Assembly (NCBI GenBank): GCA_016218905.1
Contig: JACRCS010000847.1
Coordinates: 1-5,360 of the forward strand
Length of the DNA stretch: 5,360 bases
Source of the DNA: Deltaproteobacteria bacterium
GTDB lineage: Bacteria > Desulfobacterota_C > Deferrisomatia > Deferrisomatales > JACRMM01
Direction of reading: 5' to 3'
A model generated the notes under the pieces. That model was not told where the DNA came from, made no database searches, and saw nothing but the letters and a program-made list of their open reading frames with translations. Shown here piece after piece: positions 4,578-5,360 of the stretch. The translations under genes and the position numbers were made by a program. Within the stretch, counting starts at the first letter, position 1. Every line of letters starts with the position of its first letter.

Positions 4578-5360
4578 ATGTTGGACAAATGGATCCATTG
4601 GCTGGAGGAGCTCGGGCGGCAGGACAACGACCTCGTCGGGAAGAAGTGCGCGAACCTGGGGGAGATGACCAAGATCGGCATGCGGGTCCCCCCCGGCTTC
4701 GCGATCTCCGTGTTCGGCTACCAGAGGTACATGGAACGGACGGGACTCGGGGCGAAGATCGAGCGCTACTTCTCCGAGCTCGGCCCGGAGCTGCGCCACA
4801 GCGTCTCGAAGCAGATGGAAGCGAGCCGCGCGGCCAAGGAGCTGATCGCCTCGACGCCCATTCCGCCGGACATGGCGGAGGAGATTACGCGCTGCTACGA
4901 CGAGCTCTGCACCCGCTGCGGACTGGACGACGTCCCCGTCGCCGTCCGTTCCAGCGGAGCGGTGAGCATGCCCGGCCAGATGGAGACCTATCTCCACGTC
5001 CGCGGAGCGTCCAAGGTCATCGAGAAGCTCCGAGAGGTCTGGGAGAGCACGTTCAACACCCGGGCCATCGCCTTTCGCCTCGAGAAGGGCCTCCCCGTGG
5101 ACCGGGCGCCGATCGGCGTCGCCGTTCTCAAGATGGTCAACGCGAAGAGCGCCGGCGTGGTCCTGACGGTCGTCCCGACGACGGGAGACCTGGACCGGGT
5201 CGTCATCGAGGGGAACTGGGGCCTGGGCGAGAGCGTCGTCAGCGGCGAGATGAACCCGGACAGCTACACCGTCGAGAAGTCCTCCCTCGCCATCGACAAG
5301 AAGATCAGCCGAAAGACCTGCTGGGTCGTCTCGAACGGCAACGGCACCCTGAAGGGGGAA
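4578..5360 (+). CDS. PEP/pyruvate dikinase-type ATP-binding subunit (phenylphosphate synthase beta-type), 3' end outside window
   Basis: ATG 4578 has GGGAG (4565-4569) eight bases upstream; the frame stays open for 261 codons to the window end. Visible parts of the PPDK/PEP-synthase N-terminal ATP-grasp-like domain are: LVGKKCANLGEM (19-30, the VGGK-x-A-N-L-x-E-M lysine motif, with the second Gly replaced by Lys); VPPGFAIS (37-44); VAVRSSGAVSMPGQMETYL (121-139), whose Arg124 is the conserved phosphate-contacting Arg; IGVAVLKMVNAKSAGVVLTV (179-198); and the signature IEGNWGLGESVVSGEMNPDSY (210-230). In the family this domain binds ATP and passes the beta-phosphate to the mobile-domain histidine. 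Here that histidine is on the neighbouring protein, so the two should form one enzyme. In phenylphosphate synthase this subunit is about 40 kDa, so roughly 100 residues are probably missing. The metal-binding end of the domain is not visible. Confidence 0.88.
   Translation, partial: MLDKWIHWLEELGRQDNDLVGKKCANLGEMTKIGMRVPPGFAISVFGYQRYMERTGLGAKIERYFSELGPELRHSVSKQMEASRAAKELIASTPIPPDMAEEITRCYDELCTRCGLDDVPVAVRSSGAVSMPGQMETYLHVRGASKVIEKLREVWESTFNTRAIAFRLEKGLPVDRAPIGVAVLKMVNAKSAGVVLTVVPTTGDLDRVVIEGNWGLGESVVSGEMNPDSYTVEKSSLAIDKKISRKTCWVVSNGNGTLKGE

Noticed and set aside
1395..4997. 1200-codon open frame on the - strand
   Set aside because: It lies antisense to the Tm-1-like gene, the phosphohistidine subunit and half of the ATP-binding subunit, all of which have clear family motifs and ribosome-binding sites. 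Its translation is Asp/Glu/Leu/Arg/Pro-rich without domain motifs, as expected for a GC-rich antisense shadow.
1..5360. CRISPR array, tRNA/rRNA gene, insertion sequence or attachment site
   Set aside because: No regularly spaced repeats, cloverleaf, rRNA-like segments, transposase frame or flanking target duplication were seen.

Overview
This GC-rich window has strong G/C preference at third codon positions and ordinary bacterial signals (Shine-Dalgarno sequences, an intrinsic terminator, LysR-type control). It fits a high-GC Gram-negative bacterium or uncultivated lineage, for example a proteobacterium, Desulfobacterota or Rokubacteria-like organism. Taxonomy cannot be fixed from the sequence alone.

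Layout: (1) positions 1-54 hold the last 17 codons of a short-chain dehydrogenase/reductase on the + strand, closed by an intrinsic terminator at 148-178. (2) A complete LysR-family regulator lies on the - strand at 200-1114, convergent to the dehydrogenase. (3) A 295-bp divergent control region (1115-1409) holds a LysR-type dyad next to the regulator start and a leader with two inverted repeats. (4) A + strand operon follows: a Tm-1-like/UPF0261 protein (1410-2765); after 24 bp, a PEP-synthase-type subunit carrying the mobile phosphohistidine domain (2790-4472); then, after a 105-bp spacer with two GC-rich hairpins, a PEP/pyruvate dikinase-type nucleotide-binding subunit (4578 onward) cut by the window edge.

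The last two genes together look like a split PEP-synthase-like phosphotransferase. One protein binds ATP and the other carries the catalytic histidine on a swivelling domain. The PEP/pyruvate-binding barrel of true PEP synthase is absent from the complete subunit and is replaced by a long N-terminal region of unrecognised fold. This is the arrangement of phenylphosphate synthase (alpha and beta subunits) of anaerobic phenol degraders, and of the dikinase logic also used by rifampicin phosphotransferase. The likely chemistry is ATP + acceptor-OH + water giving phosphorylated acceptor + AMP + Pi. The acceptor is unknown. The coupling with a Tm-1-like protein, a divergent LysR regulator and a nearby dehydrogenase suggests a regulated catabolic cluster for a hydroxylated or enolisable (perhaps aromatic) substrate. 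The third phenylphosphate synthase subunit and the carboxylase genes, if present, would lie beyond 5360.
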